From NCBI RefSeq assembly GCF_003597395.2, contig NC_133770.1, positions 29,992,383 through 30,056,382 of the forward strand: a stretch of 64,000 nt of DNA, given 5' to 3'. A program made the translations under genes and the position numbers. Origin of the DNA: Chelonoidis abingdonii (lineage: Eukaryota; Chordata; Testudines; Testudinidae). Of this stretch, positions 11,461 to 23,395 are shown in pieces. Numbering within the stretch: the stretch's first letter is position 1; every line of letters starts with the position of its first letter. The notes beneath the pieces were generated by a model, which was not told the DNA's origin, did not search any database, and saw only the letters and a program-made list of their open reading frames with translations.

Positions 11461-11972
11461 AATGTTCCTTCCCGAAAGGGACCAGCATCCTTTTACTGCC
11501 TGAGCACCCACAGTAGTGATTTTGAATGGAGGAGAATGAGGAGGAGAATATCCCCGTTTTATAGTGTTGAAGCTAGAGTTGCCACCAGAAGCCTGGTGCG
11601 TCACTGGACAGGAAACCTTGCTCAGATCCTGTTGCCCTGTTTAGATCAATGAGACATGCCAGTTGGAGCTGGAACAGGCATACAGGAAAGATGAAAGAAA
11701 ATGTCATACAGCATTTTACCTCTTCTTAATTTCAAGACTGTAAATTAGAGGCAAGTTTCAAATCCTGCACAACCAGTGTACCTATTTTGAGGTACAGTTT
11801 CCACTCTCATGGAGTGGCGGATTATTACTGAAGAGAACATTTACCTGCTAAAGGATCTGTCTAACATACTACTTGCTCTTTTCCCCACTGCAGCACTGTT
11901 AAGACCTTAACTGCACAATGGACACACTCAACCACTTTTTAACTTGCCCTGCACTTTGAGGAGCACATGGTT
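11461..11972. other. Non-coding spacer
   Basis: Nothing recognised. Open frames here are short and show no family resemblance. Confidence 0.4.
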
Positions 11973-12175
11973 CTTCTTCGAGTGCTTGCTCATATCCATT
12001 CCAGTTAGGTGTGTGCGTGCCGCGTGCACGTTCATCGGAAGATTTTTACCCTAGCAACGCTTGGTGGGTCGGCAGGGCGCCCCCTGGAGTGGCGCCGCTA
12101 TGGTGCCGTATATATACCCTTGCCGACCCAGCCGCCCTTCAGTTCCTTCTTACCACCCATGTCGGTCGTTGGAAC
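11973..12175 (+). repeat. DIRS left inverted terminal repeat
   Basis: It begins cttcttcgagtgcttgctca and contains ccctagcaacgct, a gcgccccctggagtggcgcc block and a tatatac box that may serve as a promoter element. Its reverse complement is at 17540-17752. Confidence 0.8.
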
Positions 12176-12419
12176 AGTGGAGCGCAGCTTAACTGACCTC
12201 CGCTTCCCTAGCTACTCGTAGTTCTTGTATATATTAGTTATAATCCTTTTATTTGTATATACTTATGCGTTTTTTCTTTACTAGCATAGTTAGTTTATAA
12301 TAGTTAGCGGGGTTCGGGGAGTAGCCCCTTCCCCGCAACCAGTGCCGGAGCCCATGCCTGGCTCACCGGTTCTTAGACTGTGCTTGGACACCTCAGACCG
12401 TTGCTGACAGGAGATCCAC

Positions 12420-14340
12420 ACGACTCCTGTTTACGGTGCCTCGGAGGACTGCATCTTCACAGCTTAAGTGCCCATCTTGCAGGCGTTTAAGCCCGAGACA
12501 AAATGGGCGGCACTTTCATTTTCCCTCTGCCTTCTGCACAAGCGCTGGGCTTACTCGGCGGACAAAAAGGCTTCCTCGGCACCGGAGCCCTCCGCAGCAC
12601 GGCCATTACTGCACCGAAGTCGACTCGGCACCGCTCCCTCTCTCTGAGTGTTGCGGGAAGTCCCACGACTTTCCTCCAGTGCCTGACAGCTCCCGGCACA
12701 CGCCGTGGTGAGCTCCCGGCTCCTGCTGCTTCTGTGTCCCAAACTGCACCGCAGCCAGAGAGCTCATTCAGTCGGTTCGCCTGGCACCACACCTGCCAGA
12801 CGACATGAGGACCACCCGTGCACTGTTTGATTCCGGTCCCACCGGCCGTTGATTCCAGTCCTGCTGTCCCCGGCATTTCGCCGTGGTGAGCCTCCTGGCT
12901 CCCTGCTGCTTCCATGCCAACGGCACCGCAGCCAGGGAGTTCATCTAAGACACCTGCGCGACCCTCGCGGCACCAACAACGTCGGCACCATTCGATCCTG
13001 GTCCCATAAGGGCCGTCGAATCCAGTGCCTGCCTGCTCCCCGGCGCACACCATGGTCGAGCTCCCTGCCTCTTCTTCCCGTGCGAACAGCACCGCAGACA
13101 GACAGCCTGTCTAAGCGGATCGCCCAGCACCGACACCTGCTGAGGCACTGGCGACGTCAGCACCGTCGATCCCGGTCCCACAAGGGCCGTCGAATCCGGT
13201 GCCTGACAGCTCCCGGTACGCACTGTGGTCGAGCTTACTGTTCCCTCCACGCCGAGACCATTTCCAACGGCGAGGGGATCTCATTGCCCTGACAGAGTTT
13301 TTTCTGCCTGAACCCCCGGCACCGTCGGTGCGGGTAATATAGTTCTCTTGGCAAGCCACCTTGATACGACCATCCTCTGTCAGCGCAGTAGAGTGGGCAC
13401 CGTTCATGATCACGGTCCGCAGACGCTCCAAGTCCCGTCGGCGCTCCCACTCCCGGACGCCTCTTACAATCCCGATGCTGTTCTCCTCGGCACCGGTTCA
13501 CTCGCCGCACAGGTCGGTGTCCCGTTCACCGAACCCGATAATCTCGGCACCGTTCTGGCTCCCAGCACCGCTATGGGCACTGTGGCTCCGCAGCCGCTCC
13601 CAACCTCGAGATCTTCGTTTCGACCTCCGCACCGCTCTGGTCTCAGGTCCTGGATCTCGTTCCAGGTACCACTGCGCCTTCGGTACTGGTCCCAGGTGCC
13701 AAGCTGGGCAAGGTCTGGTAGAGTCAGACTCTGCCCATGGTTTTCAGCACCTCCATGGCCATCCCGGGCGCGCATCAGTGTCTTCCCACGCGGACCAGCT
13801 CTTATGCTCAGGACCGCGATTCAGTTGTGCACCTACCAACAACTTGAGAGCCCATCAGGACCTCCTATGGAAGGTAGCACTCAATGTGGGGGACCTCCAG
13901 GGCAGGAGGTCCCGGAGGTAGGGGACCCGGTAGTGCACATTTCTATCACCGGTTGCCCCACTAGAGGGGCCCGACCTGTTTTATTCGGACCATCCAGGCG
14001 AATGCGGATGCTCTATGGAGGGTACAACTACTTGTCTGTCCATCCTCCTCCCTGCTCACTAGTCATTCAGTTGTTGAGAAAAAGGGAACGGCATGGCCAA
14101 CAGGCGCCAGCCCCAAAAATCGAAGGGGCTAGGCGAATGACCCTACTCGGCCGGCAAGGTGCATTCTGCAGGGCCCTATAGCCCTGCGTGGCAATCAATA
14201 AGCCCTGCTTAGCCCCATATAATCATACACCTGATTACGGTGGATAAGTTTATTGGAGCTTCCTCCATCAAGTTTCCTGCCAAGAGTTCACTGCCCTCTT
14301 GGAGGAAGAGAAAGGCGGCCAGAGCTTCTCTCCAGGCCTC
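12420..14340 (+). pseudogene. DIRS gag-like region, broken
   Basis: The region is GC-rich and reads, across frames, as a proline-, serine- and arginine-rich protein. The clearest part is near 13985-14181, with RMRMLYGGYNYLSVHPPPCS and then RKRERHGQQAPAPK. This resembles the conserved C-terminal half of turtle DIRS gag as I know it. It continues beyond a frameshift into LLELPPSSF and an EEEK-rich stretch near 14240-14320. No zinc knuckle was seen. Frames on the other strand here are shadows. Confidence 0.6.
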
Positions 14341-14767
14341 GTTACCATGAGGAGCATCTCCTGGCGTTCAGGTTTCAAACTTCCGGCCTGTCACGACTTA
14401 CCATTGTGTTCGGTAAAGGCCTCTTTGCAGGGAATTTCAACCCCAGGCTGCAAGCCTGAAAGGCAACAGGGTCCTAATGCGCGCTCCTCTCTGGGCGGTG
14501 CGATACGCCGACGACCCACTACAGGCCTTTCCGTCCCAGCCACACAGGCCGCACTCTGTTGCCTAGCCCACAGATAGAACTTTCAAAGGTGCGCCAGGGA
14601 GCTGCGTTCCACTACTGGTTACGAAAGCGGGATCCACACTCCTACTGCCTCTTGGCATGGTCCCAGTTAACTTCAGTTCGCTGCTTTCCCTACACATGGT
14701 GGAGTGTGGAGTACCACCTCCACTTTGGTTCCAACCCTGTCCCTCTTCAGGGGACTTCCTCTCGGGC

Positions 14768-14787
14768 GGGGGGGGGGGGGGGGGGGG
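14768..14787 (+). repeat. Poly-G run of 20
   Basis: Twenty uninterrupted G bases lie between the gag-like and reverse transcriptase regions, followed by a run of A and T. Such runs are prone to sequencing error. Confidence 0.9.
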
Positions 14788-14789
14788 CA

Positions 14790-16270
14790 AAAATTTTTTT
14801 CCCTCTTACACGAGGTGCACGACGCTGATGGATGAACGGGGCACTTACTTCCCTTATTCCGTTAATCCACCGACTTGTATGGAGGTCTCAGACCTATCCT
14901 AGACCTACGAGGACTTCAACCAGTTTATGATAAGGTTGAAGTTCCACATGGTATCCCTGGGAACCATTATCCTGTCCCTTAGATCCTGGAGACTGGTATG
15001 CCACCTTGATTATGAAGACGCGTTACTTTCACATTGCCATCTTCTCCATCCGCACAGGAGATACCTCCACTTTCTAGCCAGACCATCGGTACTTCCAGTT
15101 TACGGTCCTGTGTTTGGCCTTTCTACAGCCCCGCAGGCATTAACCTAGTGTGTGGCCGTAGTCGCCACCCACCTACCGCCGACCCTTGCATGTGCATTTT
15201 CTGACGATCTGGTACGATTGGCTTATCTGAGGGATACTCCACGACGCAAAAAGTCACTCGGCGTGTGGGCATCAGTCAGGGACCTATTCACATGTCTTAG
15301 GCCTGATGATCACTATGGAAACATCCACTCTGGTTCCCACGCAGAGGTTAGACTTCCTAGGGGCTATCCTGGACTCCGAGCTAGCCGGATCTGCTTACCC
15401 CACAGCCAACGGTTTCCAGGCGATGGCCCGATCATCCGAGGTCTGCAAACTTTCCGACGACCTTGGCTCGCCCTTGTCTGGGTCTCCCAGGTTCCATGGC
15501 CTGCCTGCTAGTTTGTAACCAAACACGCTACGCTCTACCTCTGTCTTCTCCAGTTTGGCTCCAATTCGGCGTACCGCCGGGACATGGGGCCCCAATGGTC
15601 ACGATAGTCACCATTCCCTCGAGCACCTAGGCTCCCTACACTGTGGCTAACTCCCTCCCTGTGTGGGTAGGATGCCGCTCTATCCGCCACAGCCCTCACT
15701 GTCCCTGACGACGGATACGTCATCTCTCGACTCAGGTGACTCACTCAGTAAGGGGTCCAGCCAGCAGCTGCGAGGCAGTAAGTCACGTCTCAGTGTTTAC
15801 AGCCAGCACACAACGGCCATGTCCTACATAAACAACCTGGGAGGGAACATGGTCCTCCTCCTTTTGTCAGGAGGCCATCCGTCTCTTGGGACCTTTGCAT
15901 AGCCCACTCGAAAAATCTGGTAGCATCTTTTCTCCTCGGTGCTTTGACTCAGCAGTCTTTCCTGTCTCATGAGTGCTCGCCCTGCTGATGTCATGCAATC
16001 TGTTGCCAGCAGTGGGGATTTTCCACATATGGGCCTGTTCGCTTAGCAACTAGAACACGGATATGACCGAGGTTCTGCTCCTCGCAAGGTCTCTCTCGGA
16101 CCGATCTCGGACGCTTGTCCTCATGGTCGTGAAGGGCCAACGACCTTATGCTTCCCACCGTTCCCCTCATTGGGTCCTGCTCAGAATTCAAGGGGCAGGC
16201 GTGCATCATCATGTTCACTCCGCGTCGTCGAGGCAGCGCTTGATATGACCCACGTTTGCTCGCTGTCAAT
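14790..16270 (+). pseudogene. DIRS reverse transcriptase and RNase H, broken
   Basis: Pieces in several frames line up with DIRS reverse transcriptases. They are IRLKFHMVSLGTII, HRRYLHFLA, FGLSTAPQALT (about 15110-15148), AFSDDLVRL with the paired catalytic aspartates (15197-15223), and LVPTQRLDFLGAILDS (about 15327-15374). The RNase H part follows with LSLTTDTSS and TAMSYINNLGG (about 15690-15845). A stretch near 15990-16050 corresponds to QQWGF. The enzyme would copy element RNA. Stops and frameshifts occur throughout. Confidence 0.75.
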
Positions 16271-16284
16271 AGCCTACCCAATTA

Positions 16285-17520
16285 TGCCGCGGCACAACAA
16301 ACGTCGGCACCGTGATCCTGGTCCCATAAGGGCCGTGCGCGAATCCGTGCCTGCCTGCTTCCCCGGCGCACACCATGGTCTAGCTCCCTGCCTCTCTTCG
16401 CCGTGCGAACAGCACCGCAGACAGACAGACCTGTTCTAAGCCGCGGAATCGCCCAGCACCGACACCTGCTGAGGCAATGGGCGAGCGTCACACTAGTCGA
16501 TCCCGTCCCCACAAGGGCGTCGAATCCCGGTGCCTGACGAGCTCCCGGTAACGCACTGTGGTCAAGCTTAACTGTTCCCTCCACGCCGGTAGCATTTTCC
16601 AACAGGCCAGGGCCCGGATCGGGGGAGGATCTCTTGCCCTGAACAGAGTTTTTCCTGCCTGAACCCCGCACAGTCGGTGGCGGGTAAATAATAGTTTCTT
16701 GCAAGCCACCTTGATACGACCATCCTGTAGACATGCAGTAAGAGTGGCACCGTTCATGATCACGGTCCCGCAGACGTACCAAGTCCCGTCGGCGCTCCAC
16801 TCCCACGCCTCTACAATCCGATGCTGTTCTCCTCGGCCCGCTCAACTCGCCGCACAGGTCGGTGTCCCGTTCACCGACCCGATAATCTCGGCAACCGTTC
16901 TGGCTCCCAGCATCCGCTATGGGCACTGTGCTCCGCAGCCACTCCCCAACCTCGTAGATCTTCGTCGAGTCCTCCGCCCGCTCTGGCTCAGGTCTGGAAT
17001 CTCATTCCAGGTACCACTGCGCCTATCGGTACTCGGTCCCAAGTGCCAAGCTGGGCAAGGTCTGTATGAGTGCAACTCTGCCCATGGTTTTTTCAGCACC
17101 TCCTATTGGCCATCGCGGCGGCATACGAGTGCTTCCCACGCGGACCAGCTCTTAATGCTCAGACTGCGATTCAGTTAGTGGCCTACCAACAACTTGAAGA
17201 GCCCATCAGGACCTCCCTATGGACAGGTAGCACTCAATGTGACCATCCAGGGCAGGAGGTCGCCGGAGTGTAGGGGACCCGGTAGGCACATTCTACTATC
17301 ACGGTTGCCCACTAGAGGGCCCGACCTGTTTATTCGACAATCCAGGCGAATGCGGATGCTCTATGGACGGGTACAATACTTGTCTGTCCATCTCCTTCCC
17401 TGCTCACTTAGTATTCAGTTTGTTGAGAAAAAGGGAACGCAAATGGCCACAGGCGCCAGCCCCAAAATCGAAGTGGGGCTAGGCGAATGACCCTACTCGG
17501 CCACAAGGTGCATTCGCAAG
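16285..17520 (+). repeat. Second copy of the DIRS gag-like block
   Basis: This segment repeats about 12960-14170 in the same orientation, from the cgtcggcacc block to the caggcgccagccccaaaa block. The copies differ mainly by single-base insertions and deletions, with fewer substitutions. It occupies the place where the tyrosine recombinase and internal complementary region should be. Confidence 0.75.
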
Positions 17521-17539
17521 GGTCCTATAGGCCCAGCCG

Positions 17540-17752
17540 GCAAGAAGGAACTGAAGGGCGGCTGGGTCGGCAGGGGTATATATCCGGCACCATAGCGGCG
17601 CCACTCCAGGGGGCGCCCTGCCAACCCACCGAGCGTTGCTAGGGTAAAAATCTTCCGACGAACGTGCATGCGGCACGCACACACCTAACTGGAATGGATA
17701 TGAGCAACACATCTCGAACAACAACAGTTACAAAGGTGAGTAACCGTCTTTT
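17540..17752 (+). repeat. DIRS right inverted terminal repeat
   Basis: It starts caagaaggaactgaagg and ends gtgagtaaccgtctttt. It matches 859-1076 directly and 11973-12175 as an inverted repeat. Confidence 0.85.
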
Positions 17753-19299
17753 CACGTGTTGTCACTGATGATATGGCATTTCTTTGAAGTGAAGAAAAAT
17801 AGAAAATTTATTTTCATGAAATGAAAGCATGGACAGGCTGTTTCGGTAGTGGTCTCCCTAATACCATGTACAATGGTGCAGATTATGTATTTCCTTTTGA
17901 TATTCCCATTTATTCAATTAAGACTTACATTTTCCCTTTTATCGTAGTGTTACACCGGGCAGCTCATATTCTGTTGGTTATCTATAATTCCTAAATCCTT
18001 TTCGAAGCCACTGCTTGCTAGAGTACAATTCCTCTATCCCTCTTCCTCACTTTTTCTATTAAATATTATTTCCTTCCACTTTAATTACAGATAGAAATAT
18101 TGGCCAAGATTTTTGAGTGAGACTAGTAATTTTTGGGTGCCCAATTTAGATGTTTTAAAACAGCCTGCTTTTCAGAAAATGTTACGTATCCACCATTCAA
18201 AAAAAGACCCCATGAAGGTCCCTCAACCTGGACATTCCAAGTGACTTGATGTAGCCGAAAGTGTTTATACTCCTGTCAACTGCATTATTGAAGCAAGAGC
18301 ATCACTGATGTTATAAGCACACATCTAACACATTTGTGTTTCTTTTAAGCTGGCTCTATAGAAGAAGGGAAGGTATCTTATAAATCTAAAGATTCTATTT
18401 AAAAATGAAATTGAAAAAATATTTTTACTACATATTAAAAAAATTCATATTTAAAAAAATCTCATATACCAAAACGTTCTGGCTACAGCACCGCACTACC
18501 CCGTAATTCCGTTACAAGCAAAACTGATTAAAGTATTACATAACTATATTGTAGAGCAGCACCATTTGTATAAAATGGTACACTAACGTGGCACACTTAA
18601 GATTAGGACCAGAGCAGTATTGTGCTATCCTGTTCCCCTTGATGTTTACCATTGACTTTAAGCCTAAGGATCCTTCAAAATGTGAAACACATTTTTGTTG
18701 ATCACTGATCTCTTCGCTTGGAAAGGAGCTGCGTCTTTAAGAAATCTGAAGTGTGCTGTGTTTTGCCTTCCAGTGAAGTGCTCACTCATTTGAATCAGAA
18801 TAAGTAATAAAAGTTGCACAGCAAGATTTGCATTTTAGTTTGTGGGGATGAAAACTGGCTATTACCCCTGTCTGTATGTACCGAATCATAGTAAATACCT
18901 TTTACAATTATAGTACTTGTGAATAATCACTCATGCAATTTGCACAGCAGAAAAGAAAACCGCTGGACTGAATATTCATACATGAGCTGAATGGGTCATA
19001 CATATTGTCTAAATATACATGTGTAAGTCCGAAGATCAGTACAGAGCCCTTAAATTGTGAACTTACATTAAAAATGATATCCTCTATTCTCTCTTTAATG
19101 AGCTTGTACTGCTTTTTATTCCTGTTCATACTGAAGAGCCAATACAGCTTACACTGAGTGATCAGAATTGTTTGCTTGATTCGAATTAGTTGCATACTGA
19201 GAGTACAATTTCAGTACTGTGCAATTAAACAGATATAACTTGGCTAATGGAGCTTGCAGAATTTTCATTGTGCGAGAAGTAGATAATCTAATTTGACTC
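17753..19299. other. AT-rich non-coding DNA with an old CR1 fragment
   Basis: About 17900-18060 resembles a diverged minus-strand CR1 3' region, with gctcatattctgttggttatc as the most recognisable stretch. No gene was recognised in the remainder. The frame at 18908-19195 (minus) has no family resemblance. Confidence 0.45.
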
Positions 19300-19691
19300 T
19301 CAGGGCTTGGCTATACTTGGAGGTGTGCAGCGCTGGGAGTTACAGCTGTCTTCATACAGCTGTGTAGGGACAGCGCTGCAATGTGGCCACACTGACAGCT
19401 ACCAGTGCTGCAATGTGGCCACATTTGCAGCATTTGCAGCGCTGTTGGGAGTGGTGCATTGTGGACAGCTATCCCACAGAGCACCTCGTCCCATTTTGGC
19501 GCCGTGGGTTGTGGGAAGGGGACGAAAGGATGCGGGTCATTCCGCTTCCTGTATCAACGCCCCGTGGTGCAACGCTTCATATCCCATCAGTCACTGTTTT
19601 TCTGTCCACATTTGGCACCATCGTGAGTCTCCGAACGGTTTGTGTGCAGTGCAGTTTCTGTGGGGAATGGAGCCCGAGCTGCTGAGGACTT

Positions 19692-20927
19692 TTGCTGATG
19701 AATGTCACCAGCACATCACGTTTGGCAGTTGAGCTATTCCTTCAGCTCCAAAGTGACAACGAGGAGTCCGACGATGATATCAAGTCGCCTGACGCGTGTG
19801 ACACTAAATTGCTTGTGGCAGTAACGGAAATGCTCAGCACTCTGGAACGCCGCTTTTGGGCTCGGGAAACAAGCACTGAGTGGTGGGATCACATCGTCAT
19901 GGAAGTCTGGGATGACAAGCAGTGGCTGCAGAACTTTCGAGTGAGAAAAGCCACTTTCATGGGACTGTGTGAGGAGCTAGCCCCCACCCTGCAGTGCAAG
20001 GACACGAGATTGAGAGCTGCCCTGCCAGTAGAGAAGTGGGTGGCTATTGCAATCTGGAAGCTGGCAACTCCACACAGCACCAATCGGTCGTGAACCAGTT
20101 TGGAGTGGGAAAGTCGACTGTTGGAATCGTGTTGATGCAAGTTTGCAGGGCCATTAATCGCATCCTGCTAAGAAGAACCGTGACTCTGGGGAACGTGCAG
20201 GACATTCTGGATGAGTTTGCACAAATGGGTTTCCCTAACTGTGGAGGGGCGATAGATGGGACGCATATTCCTATTCTGGCACCACTCCACCTCCCATCCA
20301 AGTACATTAATCGGAAGGGGTATTTCTCTATGGTTCTCCAGGCGCTTGTGGATCACCGTGGGCGTTTTATTGACATTTACACAGGCTGGCCTGGAAAGGT
20401 GCATGATGCACGTATCTTTCGGAACAGTGGCCTGTTCAGGAAGCTGCAGGCTGGGACTTTTTTCCCAGACCGGAAGATCACAGTAGGGGATGTCGAAAAG
20501 CCCATTGTGATCCTTGGAGACATCGCTTACCTGTTAATGCCTTGGCTCATGAAACCGTATACAGAGAAGCTTGACAGGAGCAAGGACGTTCAACTACAGG
20601 CTGAGCCGGTGCGAATGACTGTGGAGTGTGCTTTTGGCCGTTTAAAGGGCGCTGGCGTTCTCTTATGGGAAGCTAGACTTGGGGGAAAAGCAGCATCCCT
20701 GCGGTTATATCGCGTGCTGTACCCTCCATAATATTTGTGAAGGGAAGGGTGAAACATTCAGTCAGGAATGGACCTCCGAGGTTCAATGCCTGGAGGCTGA
20801 ATTTGCACAGCCAGAGAGCAGGGCTACTAGAGAGGCCCAGCACAGGGCTACAAGGATTAGGGATGCCTTGAGGGAGGAATTTGAGGCTGAAAGCAACAGT
20901 AATGTTTGGTGCCTTGCACGGGAGTGA
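19692..20927 (+). pseudogene. Harbinger DDE transposase, frameshifted
   Basis: Three frames form one protein. The N-terminal part (19692-20080) carries WWDHIVMEVWDDKQWLQNFR. The central part (about 20085-20660) has CGGAIDGTHIPI, GWPGKVHDARIF, VILGDIAYLLMPWLMKPY and VECAFGRLKG, which give the aspartate, aspartate and glutamate blocks of a DDE_4-type transposase. The C-terminal part (20679-20927) has ACCTLHNICE and RIRDALREEF. Frameshifts lie near 20080 and 20660. The enzyme would cut and rejoin DNA at the element ends. A possible poly(A) signal lies near 21017. Confidence 0.85.
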
Positions 20928-21219
20928 AGTGCAAGTGGTTACAATGTTAGTAGGTTTACTAAATGATTTGCAGTGCCTGTTTTTTCCCTGGGTACGGTAT
21001 CTTTCACTTTCTGCAATAATAAAAACTGTTTTTAAAAAGCCAAGAAATCATTTATTGAAAAGAAAAAAGTAAGTAAAAGGGCAGGGGGTAGGGTGGTGAA
21101 CTGTACAGTCAGAGGTTTGAATATGTCCTGCCTGGAGTGCTGTGCAATGACTGCTGCACTTCAGGATGAAAATGCTGCATGGTGATGGGGGTTGAGTGCA
21201 GAGGGTAAGGTCGTAGTTC

Positions 21220-23013
21220 TCAGGGCTGGTAGGTGACGTACAGGTGTTGGGGGCAGCTGGTGGTGGTAAGAACCTGGATGCTGGAGAAGGGGTTTTGAGC
21301 TGACATTGGGGCACAAGGGAGAGAGCTTTGTGGGACTGGGGGGGGGGCAGCACGGTAGTGCTCTGCCTGCATGGCTACGAGTGACTGGATACAGTCCGTT
21401 TGGCGTGCCAGGAGGCTTATCAGCTGCTTTGTGCTTTTCTTCTTAGCCAATTCCTTTCTCCTGCTTTCTCTTTCCCTCCAGTGCTGCATTTTCTCTCTCC
21501 AGTCCTGCAGTTTCTTACTCTCTCTGGCAGACTGATTCATAACTGCTTTTCACCATATCTTCTTTGCTTTTTCGTGGCTTTTTCCTCAGGTTTTGTAGCT
21601 TTTCAGCAGTCTGTGATAAGGCCAGTCCAGTAGCAGTAGTCAAGGACACTGTTATTAGAAAAAAGACAAAAATTGAAACATTTAACAGAAAGGCAGCATT
21701 GTGTTATAATCACAGTGAAGGAGTTCACAGTCTCACTTTAGCATAATTTCCCACATACCAAACACAGCACAGAGAGCCCACAGCAGCGAAGACATGGTGA
21801 GTAGGGGGAATGAGTGCAGGAGTTAATTAATCCTGGAAGATATCCGCTGCTGCCGTGCAGCTCACCAGGGAACTGATCCTTGGTTTCAAGGGGCTGCACT
21901 GGGTCAGGGTGTCTGGGGGAAATGCAGAGAAAGCAGAGAGCTGCTGCAGGGGGACCTGCACTGAACTATCCCTGCATTTTCCACAGGAGTTAATCCTGGA
22001 AGATCATCTCACTGGCTGCTCACCTGGGGAAGGGAACTGATTGGTTCAGGGCTGCACTGGGGTTTCTGTGCATTGGGGAAAGCAGAGAGCTGCGGGGGGA
22101 CCTGCACTGAACACTATCCCTACATTTTCCACAGGAGTTAATCCTGGAAGATATCTCACTGCTGCGGGTTACCTGGGAAGCAAGGGAGGGTCTTCTACAG
22201 CAATGCGGATTCCGCCCTGGCCCCTATGCAGCTTGCCTGTGTGCAGCAATGGTCCCCCCACCCCTCGCAGCACAGTGGCGCGGATGCGTTAGCCTGACTG
22301 GGACAAGGACCACAGTGGCTCTCCCTATAAACTTGCGCAAGCGCATTGCCCACGCTCTGGCAGAAACTTTTGAAGAGATTACAGAGGCCGATTACCGCGA
22401 CTGTGATAGACCACATCAATGGGCTATTCCACATCTAGGCATGCATGCATGCAGCCATAACCCCCCTCCTCTCCCGAAACATTTCCATCCTGAAAAAATA
22501 AAAGCTGCTTACCGGGAACCCGCTCCTCTGCTTCTTCTTCACCAACAAGTTCCAGCTGCTGCGACTGGCTAGCTTCCTCCTGGCTTGAGAAGAGCTCCTG
22601 GCTGCATGCCTCCTGGGACTCCGGGTGTCTCCCCCACCCCAGTACCCTCACTCTCGGTTTCCTCCCCCCCTCCCCCCTCCCTCTCCTCTCTCTGCTCTGA
22701 ACTGTCCATCGTGGTCCTCGGATTGGCAGTGGGGTCACCCCAAGTATCGCGTCCAGCTCCTTGTAAAAACGGCAGGTCGTGGGGCAGCACCTGAGCGGCG
22801 GTTTCCCTCTCGGGCTTTGCAATAGGCACTCCGCAGCTCCTTTACTTTAACCCTGCACTGCACCGTCCCGGTCATGGCCCCTTTCCCATCATGGCCCTTG
22901 ATATCTGCCCATAGGTATCATAATTCCTGCACAGCTTCCTCACCAAAAACACTGATGAGGTCCATCAACTCGCCATTGCTCCATGCTGGGGCTCGTTTGG
23001 AGCGTGGAGGCAT
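21220..23013 (-). pseudogene. Harbinger Myb/SANT-like protein gene, broken, probably spliced
   Basis: The start at 23013 gives MPPRSKRAPAWSNGELMDLI, the beginning of a trihelix/Myb-like DNA-binding domain. The domain continues across frameshifts as RNYDTYGQISRAM, VQCRVKVKELR and CRFYKELDAILG, then an acidic region. A donor-like cgg|gtaagc lies near 22515 and an acceptor-like atcacag near 21611. The last part (21220-21540) reads MNQSARESKKLQDWREKMQH and a charged coiled-coil-like tail. Such partners help the transposase enter the nucleus and bind the ends. Confidence 0.7.
21820..22160. repeat. Tandem repeat of 150-167 bp units in the Harbinger element
   Basis: The phrase gagttaatcctggaagat recurs at about 21820, 21987 and 22135, each preceded or followed by ggacctgcactgaac and cattttccacag. 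Two and a half diverged units are present. They lie in the probable intron of the Myb-like gene. Confidence 0.7.
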
Positions 23014-23395
23014 GGTCACTGATTGATTGCACTCCACACCTGGCTGAGCAACCAGGAAGGGGATTTTTAAAATTCCCGGGGCATTTAAAGGGCAGATCAC
23101 TTGAGGCCAGGGCAGTAGAGTGCGAACTGATGAGCAGAGTGGCTGTACAGGTATTCTGGGATACCTCCTAATACCCTGGAGGCCAATTACAGCGCTTTTG
23201 GTGGCCACACTTGACGAGCAGCACTGCATCACCAGTGCTGCAATCGTCATACCCCAAGCAGACCAGGTGTACAGCCAGCGCTGCAGCCAGGGAATTGCAG
23301 CGCTGGATGTGCCTTGCAGGTGTGGACGGTTACTAAGTTGCAGCACTGTAAACCCACCACCAGTGCTGCAACTCTCCAGTGTAGCCAAGCCCTCA

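Larger units (their letters stand above)
11973..17752 (+). mobile_element. DIRS-type retrotransposon with both terminal repeats, rearranged
   Basis: The left terminal repeat (11973-12175) and the reverse complement of the right repeat (17540-17752) are nearly identical over about 180 bases. The order inside is gag-like region, reverse transcriptase and RNase H remnants, and then a second copy of the gag-like region running into the right repeat. No tyrosine recombinase region and no internal complementary region are seen, unlike the copy at 1-1076. Ends were set with the junction read from the region at 728-816. Every frame is broken. Confidence 0.8.
19303..23392. mobile_element. PIF/Harbinger DNA transposon, structurally complete
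   Basis: The ends gggcttggctatact and agtgtagccaagccc are inverted repeats. Both ends are flanked by tca, which fits the 3-bp target duplication of this superfamily. Inside are two convergent broken genes: a DDE transposase on the plus strand and a Myb/SANT-like partner on the minus strand. Two proteins are the normal Harbinger set. The MITE at 59514-59810 has the same ends. Confidence 0.85.

Noticed and set aside
12487..13092. Long minus-strand frame of 201 codons
   Set aside because: It is antisense to the GC-rich DIRS gag-like region and shows no known motif; GC-rich sequence has few stops by chance.
16282..16926. Minus-strand frame of 214 codons
   Set aside because: It mirrors the duplicated gag-like block on the plus strand and has no family resemblance.
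19307..19732. Plus-strand frame of 141 codons at the start of the Harbinger element
   Set aside because: It covers the terminal repeat and leader of the transposon, not a conserved protein part.
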